A DNA stretch of 64,000 nucleotides, taken from contig MCGO01000060.1 in NCBI GenBank assembly GCA_002104985.1, positions 1 to 64,000 on the forward strand, written 5' to 3'. Shown here one piece after another: positions 22,112 to 32,851 of this stretch. The notes beneath the pieces are model-generated. The model made no database searches and was not told where the DNA came from. It saw only the letters and a list, made by a program, of their open reading frames with translations. Position 1 is the first letter of the stretch, and each line of letters begins with the position of its first letter. The position numbers and the translations under genes were made by a program. This stretch comes from Rhizoclosmatium globosum. Taxonomy: Eukaryota; Chytridiomycota; Chytridiomycetes; Chytridiales; Chytriomycetaceae.

Positions 22112-23570
22112 ATGCCACAGGACAGACAGCAGAAAATCAGTGAGTATCTCTGAGCATGTTTGAAAATACGCTGATCAAGTTTAGTCACACAGGAGCTCCT
22201 GAGAAGACGCGCTGAGCATAACGATGGAGAGCTGTCAACTCTAAAAGAAGTGACACTACACCAATTCGACATCGAAAAGATTGAGAATCTCGATGTTTAT
22301 TGCCGCCACTTAGAGATCTTATATCTCCAGAACAATCAAATTAACAAGATTGGTGAGTTCGATTGTTTTGCCTCCTAAACTAAATAAACATCAGAGAATC
22401 TCCACAAGCTTAAAGAGCTTCAGTACTTGAATTTAGCTTTAAATAACATCAAGAAGATTGAAAACCTAGAGAAATGCGAGTCTCTGAGGAAGCTGGACTT
22501 GACAGTCAACTTTGTGTCAGACCCCCTTGATTTGGAGTCTTTGAAAGATAACATCATGCTTCGTGACTTGTTCTTAGTTGGAAATCCCTGCACTCAAGTT
22601 GATGGCTATAGAGAGTTTGCCATTGTAACGCTTCCGCAGTTGAAGGTGAGTGTCAGTTTTTAAGAAGAATACTAACTCCAATAGATGCTCGATGGAAAAG
22701 AAATCGAGAAATCTGAACGAATCGCCGCAGCTCAAGTGTATGATACAATCAGAGCGCGTTTGGTGAAAGAAAGGAATGAACGGACGAATACTGAAACAAG
22801 AGAAGAGAATCTACAAACTAAAACTGATCCGACTACTGCCGCCGCCAGGTTTGTGCTCAAAATTAACTTCTGTTTTAATGAAAAGAACTAGTCCTGAAGA
22901 CTTGGAAAAGTTGAAACACGAATTCAAGACGAAGCCCATTCCATACACACCAGAAACGCGACGCCAAACTGCAAAAGAAATCGAAACCATGAACGGACCG
23001 CCTCGTGAGGATCCATCAAAATCGAAGCCGCCCAAACCTGCAGACACGACCGTCTCTTATGGCCGTGATGGTCGTGTTCTGCAAAAGAATGAAGGGAAAT
23101 GGGAATTCCACAGGTGGTCCAATGACCTCGCCGTCTTTCTTGATATTGAAATATCCAAGTTTTTGGACTCTTCATTGATAGATGTGAACGTCAAACCCAA
23201 CTACATTCAGGTTGTCATCAAAAACAAGGTTCTCACCGTCACGTTCGACGATGAAGTGAGACCAAACCAAGTGCTGTGCGAAAGAAGCAAGGCTTCAGGA
23301 AACTTGTTGGTTACGATGGTGAAATCGAGTGCACCTAATGATTTGGATGTGGAGGACGTTGCAAAGGCACGACGAACAAAAAATGTCGTCACGCCTGCAT
23401 CCAACGCCCCGACCAATACAGAAAAGAATCGTCGTAAAGAGCGATTGTTTGGAACGATTGATGCAGAAATGCCAAAAAAGATTGTGGACATGAAGTTTGT
23501 TTTTGACAAGAGTATTCCTAGCGCGTCTGAAGAATTCACTGATGATCCTGACGTTCCACCGTTGTGTTGA
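22112..23570 (+). CDS. DNAAF11: Dynein axonemal assembly factor 11 (LRRC6/TilB)
   Basis: About 420 residues in five exons. Exon 1 (MPQDRQQKI) joins [20 protein letters not shown]; then come leucine-rich repeats [34 protein letters not shown] and [11 protein letters not shown], the LRR cap [20 protein letters not shown], and [14 protein letters not shown]-terminal CS/p23-like domain contains [20 protein letters not shown]. This order is diagnostic for DNAAF11, a cytoplasmic co-chaperone for assembling outer and inner dynein arms. The start at 22,112 is the only Met in frame upstream of the first join. It is strong evidence for a motile flagellum. Confidence 0.95.
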
Positions 23571-23619
23571 CAAAATAAAAGAGATGATGGTAAATAGTTA
23601 CTATATTCGCGATTCCAAA

Positions 23620-24446
23620 TCAAAGATTCTCATCTCCGTCGGCAATATTCTGCACAGTCTGGACTTCAACCTGTCCCCTTCCCTTTGTTTCCGCACTCAC
23701 GATTTCAACGAGAGATGGATATTGACCTGGATCCACAGAGCACAAGATTTCATAGACATCCCCAGAAAAGTCTTCATCCTCAATAGCAGCAATGAATGAC
23801 CCAATCTTTTCCTTCAACTTCTTGGATTCTTTTCCGGGAAGGACAATTCGGAGCCGCATTTGAGCACGTGCAATTGGAATGATTTGTTTTTCCTGCAATT
23901 GCTTGATGAGTTCGAGAGCTTGCTGTTTCGCACTCTTATTTGGAGAAATTGAAAAGTGGAGTTCGACCATGGACTTTTCAATAATTGAGACAGGATAAGG
24001 CCGTTTAGTTTGTGGGTTCACACACTTTTGTGATACAATTGTTGCAATCTCCTTTGACATTGACTCGCTTTCTGCAGCACGTTCCTTTTCACCAACTTGC
24101 AGTTCACCCTTTTTGAGGATCTGGAGAGGGAAGGGAATGACGGGTGTGGATCAGTAACCTGTCATCACTTCCAAACAAGTAAACTGACCTCAAGCAGGAT
24201 CTTTTCAACATCGTCTGTCTTGAACGCCTTCGAAAGGTCCTCCTGCGATGCCATTTGACCCTTGGAAACATTCATGTACACTGAGTGGATCTGGAGGACA
24301 TTGTCGATGTCTGTCTCAACACCGGACCGCCATTCTTTGACTTTGTTCTTGTAACAGGCAATCTCAAATCGGATTCCTCCTTTCTTTAACCGAACAATCG
24401 ATACGTTCGTCAGTCGGTTCTGGTTGGATGGCGTGAACACTCTCAT
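23620..24446 (-). CDS. SDO1: SBDS/SDO1 ribosome maturation protein
   Basis: Two exons, about 250 residues, the normal family length. Exon 1 encodes the FYSH domain ([20 protein letters not shown], then [20 protein letters not shown]). Exon 2 gives [39 protein letters not shown] and the C-terminal ferredoxin-like domain. SBDS works with the GTPase EFL1 to release eIF6 from pre-60S subunits in the cytoplasm. The frame is intact. Confidence 0.96.
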
Positions 24447-24657
24447 TTTGTGGATGAAACAAAGAGGAAATGAAAAAGAAAGAAAGAGATCCGTCGTTAA
24501 CCTTCTCAGATATTAAATATCTCAGAATGCAATAGTTTATAAAACGTCAGCCATGCAAAAGCCTGACGAAGAGATTCGGGCAATAGGTGGCTCTGGATTC
24601 GAAATCCTCCACGCCAAGAGACACAAGCACAACGTTTTGGATTCAAAAAAACTCATC

Positions 24658-24999
24658 ATGAAAGTATCATCCGCACTTGTATTCCTTGTTTCCGCTGCCA
24701 TTGCCAACGCTGCCCAACTTGTACCTGCTCACAAAATCACCCTTGTGAACGGAATCGCTGGATCAAACTCTCGTAGAAATGTGCAAGACCACCATGATCA
24801 CTGCAGTACCGCCGCAGCCTTGTGCATTAAGCACAGTGAGGAAGTAAACGACGTTCACTTGATTCGCAAGTGTGTCAAAGAAGCCAATATTTGTGAAATG
24901 AAACGGTGCCCTGCTTACAAGGCTTGCGCTCAACCATGTGGAAAGAATTCTGAGTGTATCGTCAGCAAGAAGTGCATCGATCAGCTGCAGCTATGTTGA
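24658..24999 (+). CDS. Small secreted cysteine-rich protein, unknown
   Basis: This single-exon ORF of 113 residues starts MKVSSALVFLVSAAIANAA, a clear signal peptide. The mature part has about ten Cys, mostly in spaced pairs (CSTAAALC, CVKEANIC, CPAYKACAQPC, CIVSKKC), so a disulphide-bonded extracellular protein is expected. The longer ORF start at 24,553 was rejected because it would bury the signal peptide. A TTTATAAAAC string about 120 bp upstream could be a TATA element. I do not recognise the family; no toxin or enzyme motif is visible. Confidence 0.65.
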   Translation: MKVSSALVFLVSAAIANAAQLVPAHKITLVNGIAGSNSRRNVQDHHDHCSTAAALCIKHSEEVNDVHLIRKCVKEANICEMKRCPAYKACAQPCGKNSECIVSKKCIDQLQLC

Positions 25000-25114
25000 G
25001 CTTTTGTATAGAAATGGAATAAAACCAGCTATCGATAGATATTCTTCAAGTAAAATAGAACCATAAGATTAAGTTCGTTTGACATAGTTAAAAAACAAAT
25101 ATGCTGAGAAAGCT

Positions 25115-27397
25115 TCATGGCTTGTCGCCAAGACCAAGTGCATTCGCCATCAAGAAGAACAATTCAGTGTTGTCCATAGTCTTTCTGCAAGAAGTGGCAA
25201 CAGCTCCGTAGCAGTACAAATCAACGGCTTGCAAAGTGTGGACAGTCGTACCACTGGTGATAGGTAAGTTTCCTGGAATTCTGTTCAATCCGGTTCCGCT
25301 GTTGGAGTCGTGTGGATCATTAACGTATACAGCTGAAGCATCCTTAATAATCTTAGTACCATTCACATATCCAACAGCCGGGTTACGAGTCAATGGGTTG
25401 GTTGGAGAAAAGTTGATACCATCACTACTCTGAGTTCCTGGCTCCTTAACCTCAAAGTTCTCAATCATGTTAGGCATATCGACCTTGCCTCCCGCCAATC
25501 TGTATCGAGCAGCAGTAAACTTGGTTGGAAGCCCATTTTCATCCAAAACATTGTCAACCCAACCGGCATCGTTGTACACTTCAATGGCATTACGTTGCTC
25601 AGCTTGCCAGTTGGCTCCAGCTGGTACTGCTCCATTAGGAGTTCCGTCTGCACTGAGGGAATCATCTTGTGTGGCTTTACGGAAATATTCCAAGTCGACA
25701 GATCCATAGACATCGTATCCTTGTGCGTGATCAGCAGTCAAAAAGATTGCGGTGTCCTTAGCAGATGGTAAAGCCTTGACGGCCTTGAGAGTACGGTCCA
25801 ACTCGAGTAAATCAGCCAATCCACGGTCATAGCTAAGAAAATAGGTGTTAATACAAATTAATTATTAAAGTACAGAAACTTACTCCATTGGGTGCATGGA
25901 CTTGTCAACAGCAGCAGCCTCAGATAACAAGAACCATCCGTCAGTACATTTCTTCTCCATAAGCTCAATAGCCTTCAAAGTCATTTGTTCAAGTCCTGGC
26001 TGGTTGTAGGCAGTAGTCTTGTCGAGTTTTGGTGATGAATCAGGGTTGATGGCAAGGGACTTGGTGTTGTAAGCGCGTTCATACCAAGTATCCATGTGTC
26101 CCTTATGGAAAATACCAAGAAGAGGAGCAGAAGTAGCAGCAGCCAAGTCGTTCTTGTCATACGCGACGGCGTATCCAGCAGCAGCAAATGCAGCGTAGTA
26201 GTCAGTTGAGTTCACAGCCAAACTTCCCTTGAACCATTCACCACCACCTCCAAGTAAAACATCTGGCTTGACGGCTGGACCCCATGGCATAGGCTCTCCC
26301 TTTTCAGTCCAGGTGTTGGTAGTTCCGTTCTGTACCAAGTGCTTGAACCCGTTCAACGCCTGATCAACGAGAACTTGCCCTTGACCGCGTTGACGTGTGT
26401 GTCCAAAGAAAGCAGCAGGTGTCGCGTCGACGACTGAAGCTGTGGTTACGATTCCAATACACATGTTGGGACGGGCTCGACGGATAATTTCTGTGATTGT
26501 CTCAACCTTGGCGTCATCCAAATTATCTGAAGAAGTAGTGTCTGCATACACATTCAATGTATTGACCCATCCCTATAAATAGCAGGTTCCAAAATTAACG
26601 TTCAGTCTTTCTAAAAAATTAAATACAGGAAGTACCTTGTGACCAGTAGAGTACGTTGCCGCAGAGTTGGCAGAATCAGTAATAATAGCATCAATTCCAT
26701 TGGTAGAGATTTTACCCATTCCATCCCACTTCTCCATTTCAAGGAACCCATCACCATTCGCAAACTTTCCAAACCGCGTGTTTCGTGAAATGTAACGAGC
26801 CGCCGAGATCATGGTAGGCGCCATACCGTCTCCAACGAAAAGAAGTGTGTTCTTGACCTTACGAGTAGATGAACCCTTGACAACCCACTTTGCGTTCACT
26901 TTTTCACCTCCGGCAGAGACTTGGATGTTGTATTCTCCTGAAGCTGGAAGGGAGAGGTATCGCCATGAAGCACGAGACACGGAGAAGGAAGTCTTTTTCT
27001 TGGCGTCTCTGGATTGAGAGTCCTTGAAATAAGTGGAGTTGTAGACACTGGTGTAAACAGTGGGGACGTTTGCAATTACGTCCTTGACTTGCTTTCCGTT
27101 AATAGTGAAGACGAGGTCAGAAAAGTCTATTGTCTTGAAGGCTTCAGAGTGCCATTCCAAAGCAATGTCGAATTTCTGATTAGTGAGGTTAATAAGTTTG
27201 TTCGTAAAGGAACAACCAAACATCTCAACCTGTCCAGCAAGAAACTCAGAACCATCGACAGGAACCAAAGCAAGGTTCGAGTCACGTGGTAAAGCACGGT
27301 AACGGTGTTGCTGTCCAACTGTAGGAACTGATGGGTCGATAGCAGCAAAGACCCTGGCGGCAGTCGCGGCAATAAGCAACAACGACTGAATCTGCAT
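25115..27397 (-). CDS. Secreted alkaline phosphatase
   Basis: About 720 residues in three exons. A signal peptide (MQIQSLLLIAATAARVFA) is followed by a 190-residue N-terminal domain not present in bacterial enzymes. The alkaline phosphatase core then follows: NTLLFVGDGMAPTMISAARY (first metal site), ITDSANSAATYSTGHK with the nucleophilic Ser, SEAAAVDKSMHPMDYDRG (compare bacterial VEGxxIDKxxH) and FLTADHAQGYDVYG. Metal-site Asp and His residues are kept. The enzyme releases phosphate from extracellular monoesters. Introns of about 60 nt lie near 26,575-26,640 and 25,835-25,880. The frame is intact. Confidence 0.9.
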
Positions 27398-27612
27398 TGG
27401 AAGGAAGTTGTCTGTTTTTGGAAAAGAAGTGATATTCCTGGAAACGCGCTTTTTTGGAAAAAAACTTCGAGAACACGCGCAGTTTTCTAATTCCAGGAAG
27501 TCCACCAATCACAAATTTGAGCTTCATAAAAATCACATAACTATATGATAGCTGGCAACGACTTATTGTGGAACTTAACATTATTATGCAACCAGGTTTA
27601 TTCTTAAAGCGA

Positions 27613-28726
27613 CTAGGGACTCATTTGTTTCTTGAGAGCCTCTTCGAGTTTCTTGAATTCATCTTGTGATTGCTGCTCCAATTCGTCAAATACTTGTTCC
27701 ACGACTGTTACTTCTGGAACGTAGTGCTGTAGAGGAGTATAAATTTAGTAATGCTCAAAACTTCAGTGCTATATTTGACTAGCTCCGCCTGAAGCCACTG
27801 AGCTGTGCTTGTGCCCTCGGCACTCTCGCTACGCAATTTACCTCGCAAAAGAGAGTTCGCTGCGCTCACTTTTTCTTTGGGTTTGTTTGAAAATGACGAG
27901 CTCCGCTCGTACTCTCGCTGCGCCAGAACAATTTCGCTTCGCAATAAATTGTCCACTTCGCTCACTATTCTTGTAGTTTTGCTTGACAGCATTGAGCTCC
28001 ACCAGTAACCACGCTCGGGTATACAACACTAACCATCAACATATTCTCAATACCATTCTTCAAGGTGACAACCGAAGAATCACAAGTCCTACAGGCCCCT
28101 TTCAGTTTCAACAGCACTTTGCCAGTTTCCTCATTGAAGCCCATGAATTCAACATCCCCACCATCGTCCTGGATAGTAGGACGAATACGAGTATCCAAGA
28201 GTTCCTTAATCATGGCAACAGTTTCCGAGTCGTCTGGATGAATGACTGTATCAGCAGGCACGGCTGACGAGGCACCAGAGTCCTGAGCAAGGACTGGTTG
28301 ACCAGAGGAGTAGTGATCCATGATAGAAGCATACAGATCCTGGTAGTAAGTAAACATGTATGATAAGTAAGACAGTAACGTAACCACTCTACTCTACTAC
28401 TCAACAGGCTTCAACAGCGGCCACTCAGCCTCATCCACTTTTGTAACGGTGATAAAGTCCGGGCCCAGAAACACTTCCTTCACGCCGTCAATGCGAAACA
28501 GGCGCTTGGCCAAGGGACTCGCCATCGCCGCGCGGGCCGAAGTGAACTCGATCGTTGTGTTTGCCGATCCAACAACAGCCACGCCCGGACTGAACTTGAG
28601 CGAATTGGCGTTCGGCGTCGGCGCTGTTTGGATGAACAGCGATCGCACGTGCGTCTGTTGGGCTCCTTGGACTTGGACAACGCGGACAACGGGTGGTGCC
28701 CGTGAAAGGAGGCGGTGGGCGAACAT
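27613..28726 (-). CDS. NFU1: NFU1 iron-sulphur cluster scaffold, mitochondrial
   Basis: Three exons, about 247 residues. A mitochondrial targeting-like N-terminus ([20 protein letters not shown]) precedes the Nfu N-domain ([20 protein letters not shown], then [12 protein letters not shown]) and the NifU C-domain ([37 protein letters not shown]) with its CxxC cluster ligand. The last exon gives [18 protein letters not shown]1 delivers 4Fe-4S clusters to lipoate synthase and respiratory complexes. The intron at 27,727-28,033 (307 nt) carries the intronic repeat; the other is about 60 nt. Confidence 0.95.
27727..28033 (-). repeat. NFU1 intron with copies of the intronic hairpin repeat
   Basis: This is a 307-nt intron, donor GTTAGT, acceptor CTACAG. 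On the plus strand about 27,780-28,005 it holds AGCTCCGCCTGAAGCC, GTTCGCTGCGCTCACTTT, ACGAGCTCCGCTCGTACTC and CCACTTCGCTCACTATTC. Read on the transcribed strand these match the orientation seen in SEC31, bZIP, RRS1 and cardiolipin synthase. Confidence 0.8.
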
Positions 28727-29129
28727 TTGAATGGAAGATTTGATTTGAAAAAGAACAAAGTAGTTTATTAAAAGAGAACTATCACAAAAGAACGACAACA
28801 CTAGAAACAATTGCAGACACTCTCATGTTTGGTACAAGATTTTTCTTTTTGGTATCCCGCCTCAGCAATGTGCTTTATATAAGACAATCACAAAAATTTA
28901 CCCTCGCTTTTCGGGCCCAGTTTGGAGCTTAACTCTTAGGCAGAAGATAAGAATGGAGGTTGGGCCTGTTTTGACAAAAATCTTGTCAGTAAAAACTAAT
29001 TCGCCTGTCAAGGGTTGAACCTTGTTTTTAAGGGGCAGATGGGAGGGTATAAAGTTTGAATACATTTTTCCTTTTTGCACTACTTCCAAAACCTCCATTC
29101 TCTCACTGCACTTGTCTTCAAGGGATCAG

Positions 29130-29230
29130 AGTGTGTAGGCGTCTCTGGCCAAGGGGGTCCAGCGCACGGACTGGATCCCTAGGGTGACGACCCTGGCTGT
29201 TTCGCGCTCCACCTGGTTCTGAGGCACGTG
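29130..29230 (+). other. tRNA-like sequence, possible SINE head or dead class II tRNA
   Basis: TGGCCAAGGGGGTCC fits a pol III A box or D arm. It is followed by an interrupted anticodon-like stem (CACGGACTGGATCCC) and a perfect variable-arm hairpin AGGGT-GACG-ACCCT as in Leu/Ser tRNAs. A clear GGTTCRANTCC B box and a paired acceptor stem are missing, so this is not a working tRNA. It may be a decayed tRNA or the head of a SINE; no tail or second copy was seen. Confidence 0.3.
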
Positions 29231-29590
29231 TGTCTTGATTAGGCTGGCCTTTGCCTGACCTAACCTGCCTCAAATGATATTTGTTCATGCAAGAGGTTTC
29301 TTACTAACACGTGCCAAAGCAACTGACGTTTTTATGTCTTGATTATGGAGAAGAGTCTGGATTCCTAAGGTTTCAGCATTTGTACATCAAATTCTGGAAA
29401 TTAAGGAACCCGGGCTCTTTTCCATACTTAAGAACATAATTTTGGGTTTCTACTGATGGCAGTTATTTGTCTTAGTGTCTTATTAACATTTGCCGAAGGT
29501 TATGATATTTCTTTTCCATCTGTCATAACCTTCATTTCATGCTTGGTTTCTTGGCAACTGTTCATTATTTCCAAAAATGACACACCATCT

Positions 29591-29684
29591 TAGGCTCGAA
29601 TCCAGCCTCTCCTCTTTCGTTTTTCTCCTCCGGGAGAAAAATGCCCCCAACAAAAAGAGAGAGGAGAGGCTGGCACCGAGCCTA
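29591..29684. mobile_element. 94-bp foldback MITE with perfect 9-bp target-site duplication
   Basis: The arms 29,591-29,619 and 29,656-29,684 are inverted repeats, starting TAGGCTCG and ending CGAGCCTA, with a nearly complete 29-bp match. Inside lies a second perfect hairpin, TTTTTCTCC-TCCG-GGAGAAAAA. ACACCATCT flanks both sides directly (29,582-29,590 and 29,685-29,693). A 9-bp duplication is typical of Mutator-type insertions, but the family is not shown. The element has no coding capacity and must have been moved by a transposase elsewhere. Confidence 0.85.
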
Positions 29685-30316
29685 ACACCATCTGCCATTT
29701 ATAAAGGAGAGTCTCCCCACTTGTAAACTCCTCTGGCAAATGTACAAGGACTATTTCTTATTTGACAACTGTTCACTGTCATCAGCTTACACATCGCCGT
29801 ATTTGTATGCGTCTATGGCTAGATGCTAGTTAGAGTTCTAAGCTTGATTCTAACAAAACATGTCCAGGTAGCCTTTTAATTTGAACAGAAAATAAACATT
29901 ATTTCAGTGAGAGTATTTATGATCTCTCAACTACAATCAAGTATCTTGGTACTGACCCTTTTCTTCAGGCCTTTTCAAACCTGAGGTGAAATGTGTTTGA
30001 AAAGGAATCAGACATACGTTGAAGACACCCTCAATTCCTTCGTGGTTCATCAATAGTTTACAATAAAAAACAAATGTGAATGTAAGGTGATTTAAATAGT
30101 TACTCTCCAACCCTTTCTCTCTCTCTTTTTGCAAAATGATCACAAACCAGAATCCCCATCATTTCCAACCGCCAACCCACCCAAAGTTTGATAGCAACTC
30201 TTCCCAAACCCCAAACAATTTCAGCGTGTAAGGTAAAAAACAACAAAGAAAGAAAGCAACAGTCTGTACAAAAACCAAAATAGCGATGATTAAGAGAAAA
30301 AACTGCAGTGTATCCC

Positions 30317-32796
30317 TCATCGATCTCGTAACCCCGCAAGATGGACAACAGCGACCTATACTACATTTAGCAATCACACACATCAAGGCCAAAAAACAAA
30401 GCAAAAACTCACCACCCCATCATTAAAGCAAACCGAAACTTTATCCCCCTTCACACCCCACTGCACCTCAAACACACTCCCATTCCCCTTAAAACTCTTG
30501 ACCAGCGCCCAATCCCGACACCGCCACACATTAAACACATTATCAAACCCACCACTCGCCAAAAAGTATCCATCCGCGCTGAAACTGAGTGCCGAGACCT
30601 GCGACGTGTGCTTCTCGAGCGTTTGCACGCATTTCCCTGTTGTTGTTGAAACGTCCCATATCCGGATGCTGAAGTCAAAGGAGCCTGTTGCCAGGATCCG
30701 CGGTGTTGAGGAGGTGGTTGATGTGGAGGCGGATGGGTTGTGAGGTGCCCATCGGAGACAGAAGACTTCCATTTTGTGACCGGAGAGGGTATGTATGGGT
30801 GTTGAGGAGTCCATTGACCAGACTTTGATGGAGTGGTCGTCTGAGCAGGAGGCAAGGAGTTGGTTTGTGGCGTCCCATTGAATTCCGTTTACATCAGCCT
30901 GTTCGTGAGTGCTTAGTTGAAGTCTTTTGATGCTCATGAGGATAGGAGGGAATTGACTTACTGTGTGTCCGGAAAATACTTTGATTGGTTCCATATATCC
31001 CATTCGACACACGTAGACAAGTTTATCACTACTACTTGTTGCAAAGGTAACGTCGTCTTTCCAATCGAGATCGAGGACTGCGTTTTCATGACATTGAAAT
31101 TGTTGCCGTAACTCGCCGTTCGATGCATCCCAAATCATAACGTGGGCATCAGCGCTTGCAGTACCCAGCAGGTCACCCTTTTTATTCCATTTCAGTGTAA
31201 AGACGGTTGATGTATGTCGGTTCATGGTATATTTGAGTTCTCCTGGTAAGGTTTAAAGGTTGACGAGAAAAGTTTGAGTCGGAATTCGGTAAGTTTTGAA
31301 CCGAGGATACGGTACCTGACTTTGTCCACACTTTGACGCTTCCTGTTACACTCCCTGTTGCCAGCAGCATTCCTTGTGGCTATTTTAAGCAGGAGAGAGT
31401 CAGCCAAGAAACCGGTAGCAGTACAAGACTGCAAAATACTCACATGCCAATCCAGACTCGTCACGCCATTTACTTCTTCAGGCTCAGCATGATCTAACGT
31501 TACAGCACATTCTGTCATGATACCGTCGGAAGAGTCGGAAGGTACCCGCCATAACCGTACTTTGCCATCTTCTGAACTGCGGATTGAAGCAGAGAGAGTG
31601 TCAGCGCATTCCATGCTGGTACACAATAGTATTGAACTCACCCAGCAGCAAGAAGCATGAACCGAGGGTTCCATCCGACGCAATATACGGCGCCGACAGG
31701 TGTTTGGCCGTTTTCTGCTGAAGGTCGGTACACAGTCACGTCTGATGCTGTTGCGAGGTGTGATTCGTCTTCTTCATTTGTCACTGCCACATTTTTTGAT
31801 TTAGCAAAGTGATTGAAGGCAATGAAGGTGGGTGTTTGGGAGGTTCCATTGTCGTTTCTTGATGAGGGCCGCTCCTTGCTCGCCCCGCCGGTTCACTGCT
31901 GCTACAATAGCTCTACTGCATTCTTAATTGATGGGTCTAATGCCGCTTTGATATCGTGCGTGATTACTCATAACGTTTGCTCTTCTTCATTCACTGTCAG
32001 AACGACTCAGACCAGCCGAGGGCATTCTCTATAGAAGCCATGAACACTATGAAGCGCTTCCATAGATACTCTGACGTGTACACAGCGTCCCACTTGTTGT
32101 CTGAGGTCCTAGCACCAATAAAGGGAGCCCAATACTCACAGTCAACGCCCAGAGACTTTGCCCGCTTCTCTCTTTCTAACCGCTTCGCTTCTTTCCTGTC
32201 CTTCTTGTCTTCTGTGGTATTTTTCTTTGCCTTCTTTGAAGCGGGCGCCGCAGCATCCGAGTCATCGTCCTGAGAGTCCCTCGCGGTTGAAGCTGGCGGC
32301 ACAATAGACTCAACGACACATTCGTGGGGCTGAGTGAGTGAGAAGGGGATAGAGCACTTTTTATGGGAGCCGTCCTGAGTTGAGTTTGTTGAGTATTTTA
32401 AGGCTGAGAGAGTTTTAAGCAACGCAAACGCCAACGCACATCGAGCGAGTGAGTCTCGACTTCCTGGTACAAAAGGCCGCGCTGCAGAAAGGCGACGAGG
32501 GCGCCCGGTGGAACCCTCGCGCCTTTGATGTCGTCTGGTTTGAGCATTGACGGGTACGCCGAGGGCAGCGACACGTGGTGGTGGAGGTAGTCCCGCGTGT
32601 GCACGGCGGCTTCCTGGGCGAAGGCGAAGGTTGAGTGGGTGAAGCCTTTGGTTGTGTTGTTGGTTGTTGGTTAGTTGGCTCCTCCTCGGTACATGTAGAG
32701 TAACTAGAGTAACAAGGACTAGCACGAACCACTCTCAAGCAGGTATCGATACACGAGATAGTTGACATCGTCTGAGGTGATTGTGGACGACGACAT
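30317..32796 (-). CDS. TBL1/SIF2-like LisH and WD40 repeat protein
   Basis: The gene starts with a LisH motif, SSTITSDDVNYLVYRYLLES, followed by FTHSTFAFAQEAAVHTRDYL and VPPGALVAFLQRGLLYQEVE, as in TBL1. A Lys/Glu-rich linker (KKDRKEAKRLEREK) precedes about eight WD40 repeats, including GVTSLDWH, LLATGSVTGSVKVWTKSG, LLGTASADAHVMIWDASNGE, LLASCSDDHSIKVWSMDSS, ILATGSFDFSIRIWDVS and FLASGGFDNVFNVWRC. The best final join gives a short end after NDG, like the DGSVCVLDLRK end of animal TBL1. Family members are core subunits of nuclear HDAC co-repressor complexes (SMRT/NCoR, Set3C). Exons between 31,760 and 32,160 are not fully resolved. Confidence 0.87.
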
Positions 32797-32851
32797 CTTT
32801 TTTCGCCCCTCTTTTTCTCTCTCTTCAGACAACTCTGACCCACAAAACCCA
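32797..32851. promoter_or_regulatory. Bidirectional promoter, TBL1-like/TRAP-alpha
   Basis: This 55-bp spacer lies between divergent start codons and is pyrimidine-rich on the plus strand (CCCCTCTTTTTCTCTCTC). No TATA element is seen. Promoter function is inferred from position. Confidence 0.4.

Larger units (their letters stand above)
28727..30316. other. Gene-free stretch between NFU1 and TBL1-like gene
   Basis: About 1.6 kb without a credible coding region. It contains a tRNA-like sequence near 29,130-29,230 and a 94-bp foldback element at 29,591-29,684, listed separately. Otherwise I see only AT-rich sequence and short random ORFs. Confidence 0.5.

Noticed and set aside
25236..27292. Open frames on the plus strand opposite alkaline phosphatase
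   Set aside because: They are shadows of a long conserved coding region; none has a start context, domain or splice structure of its own.
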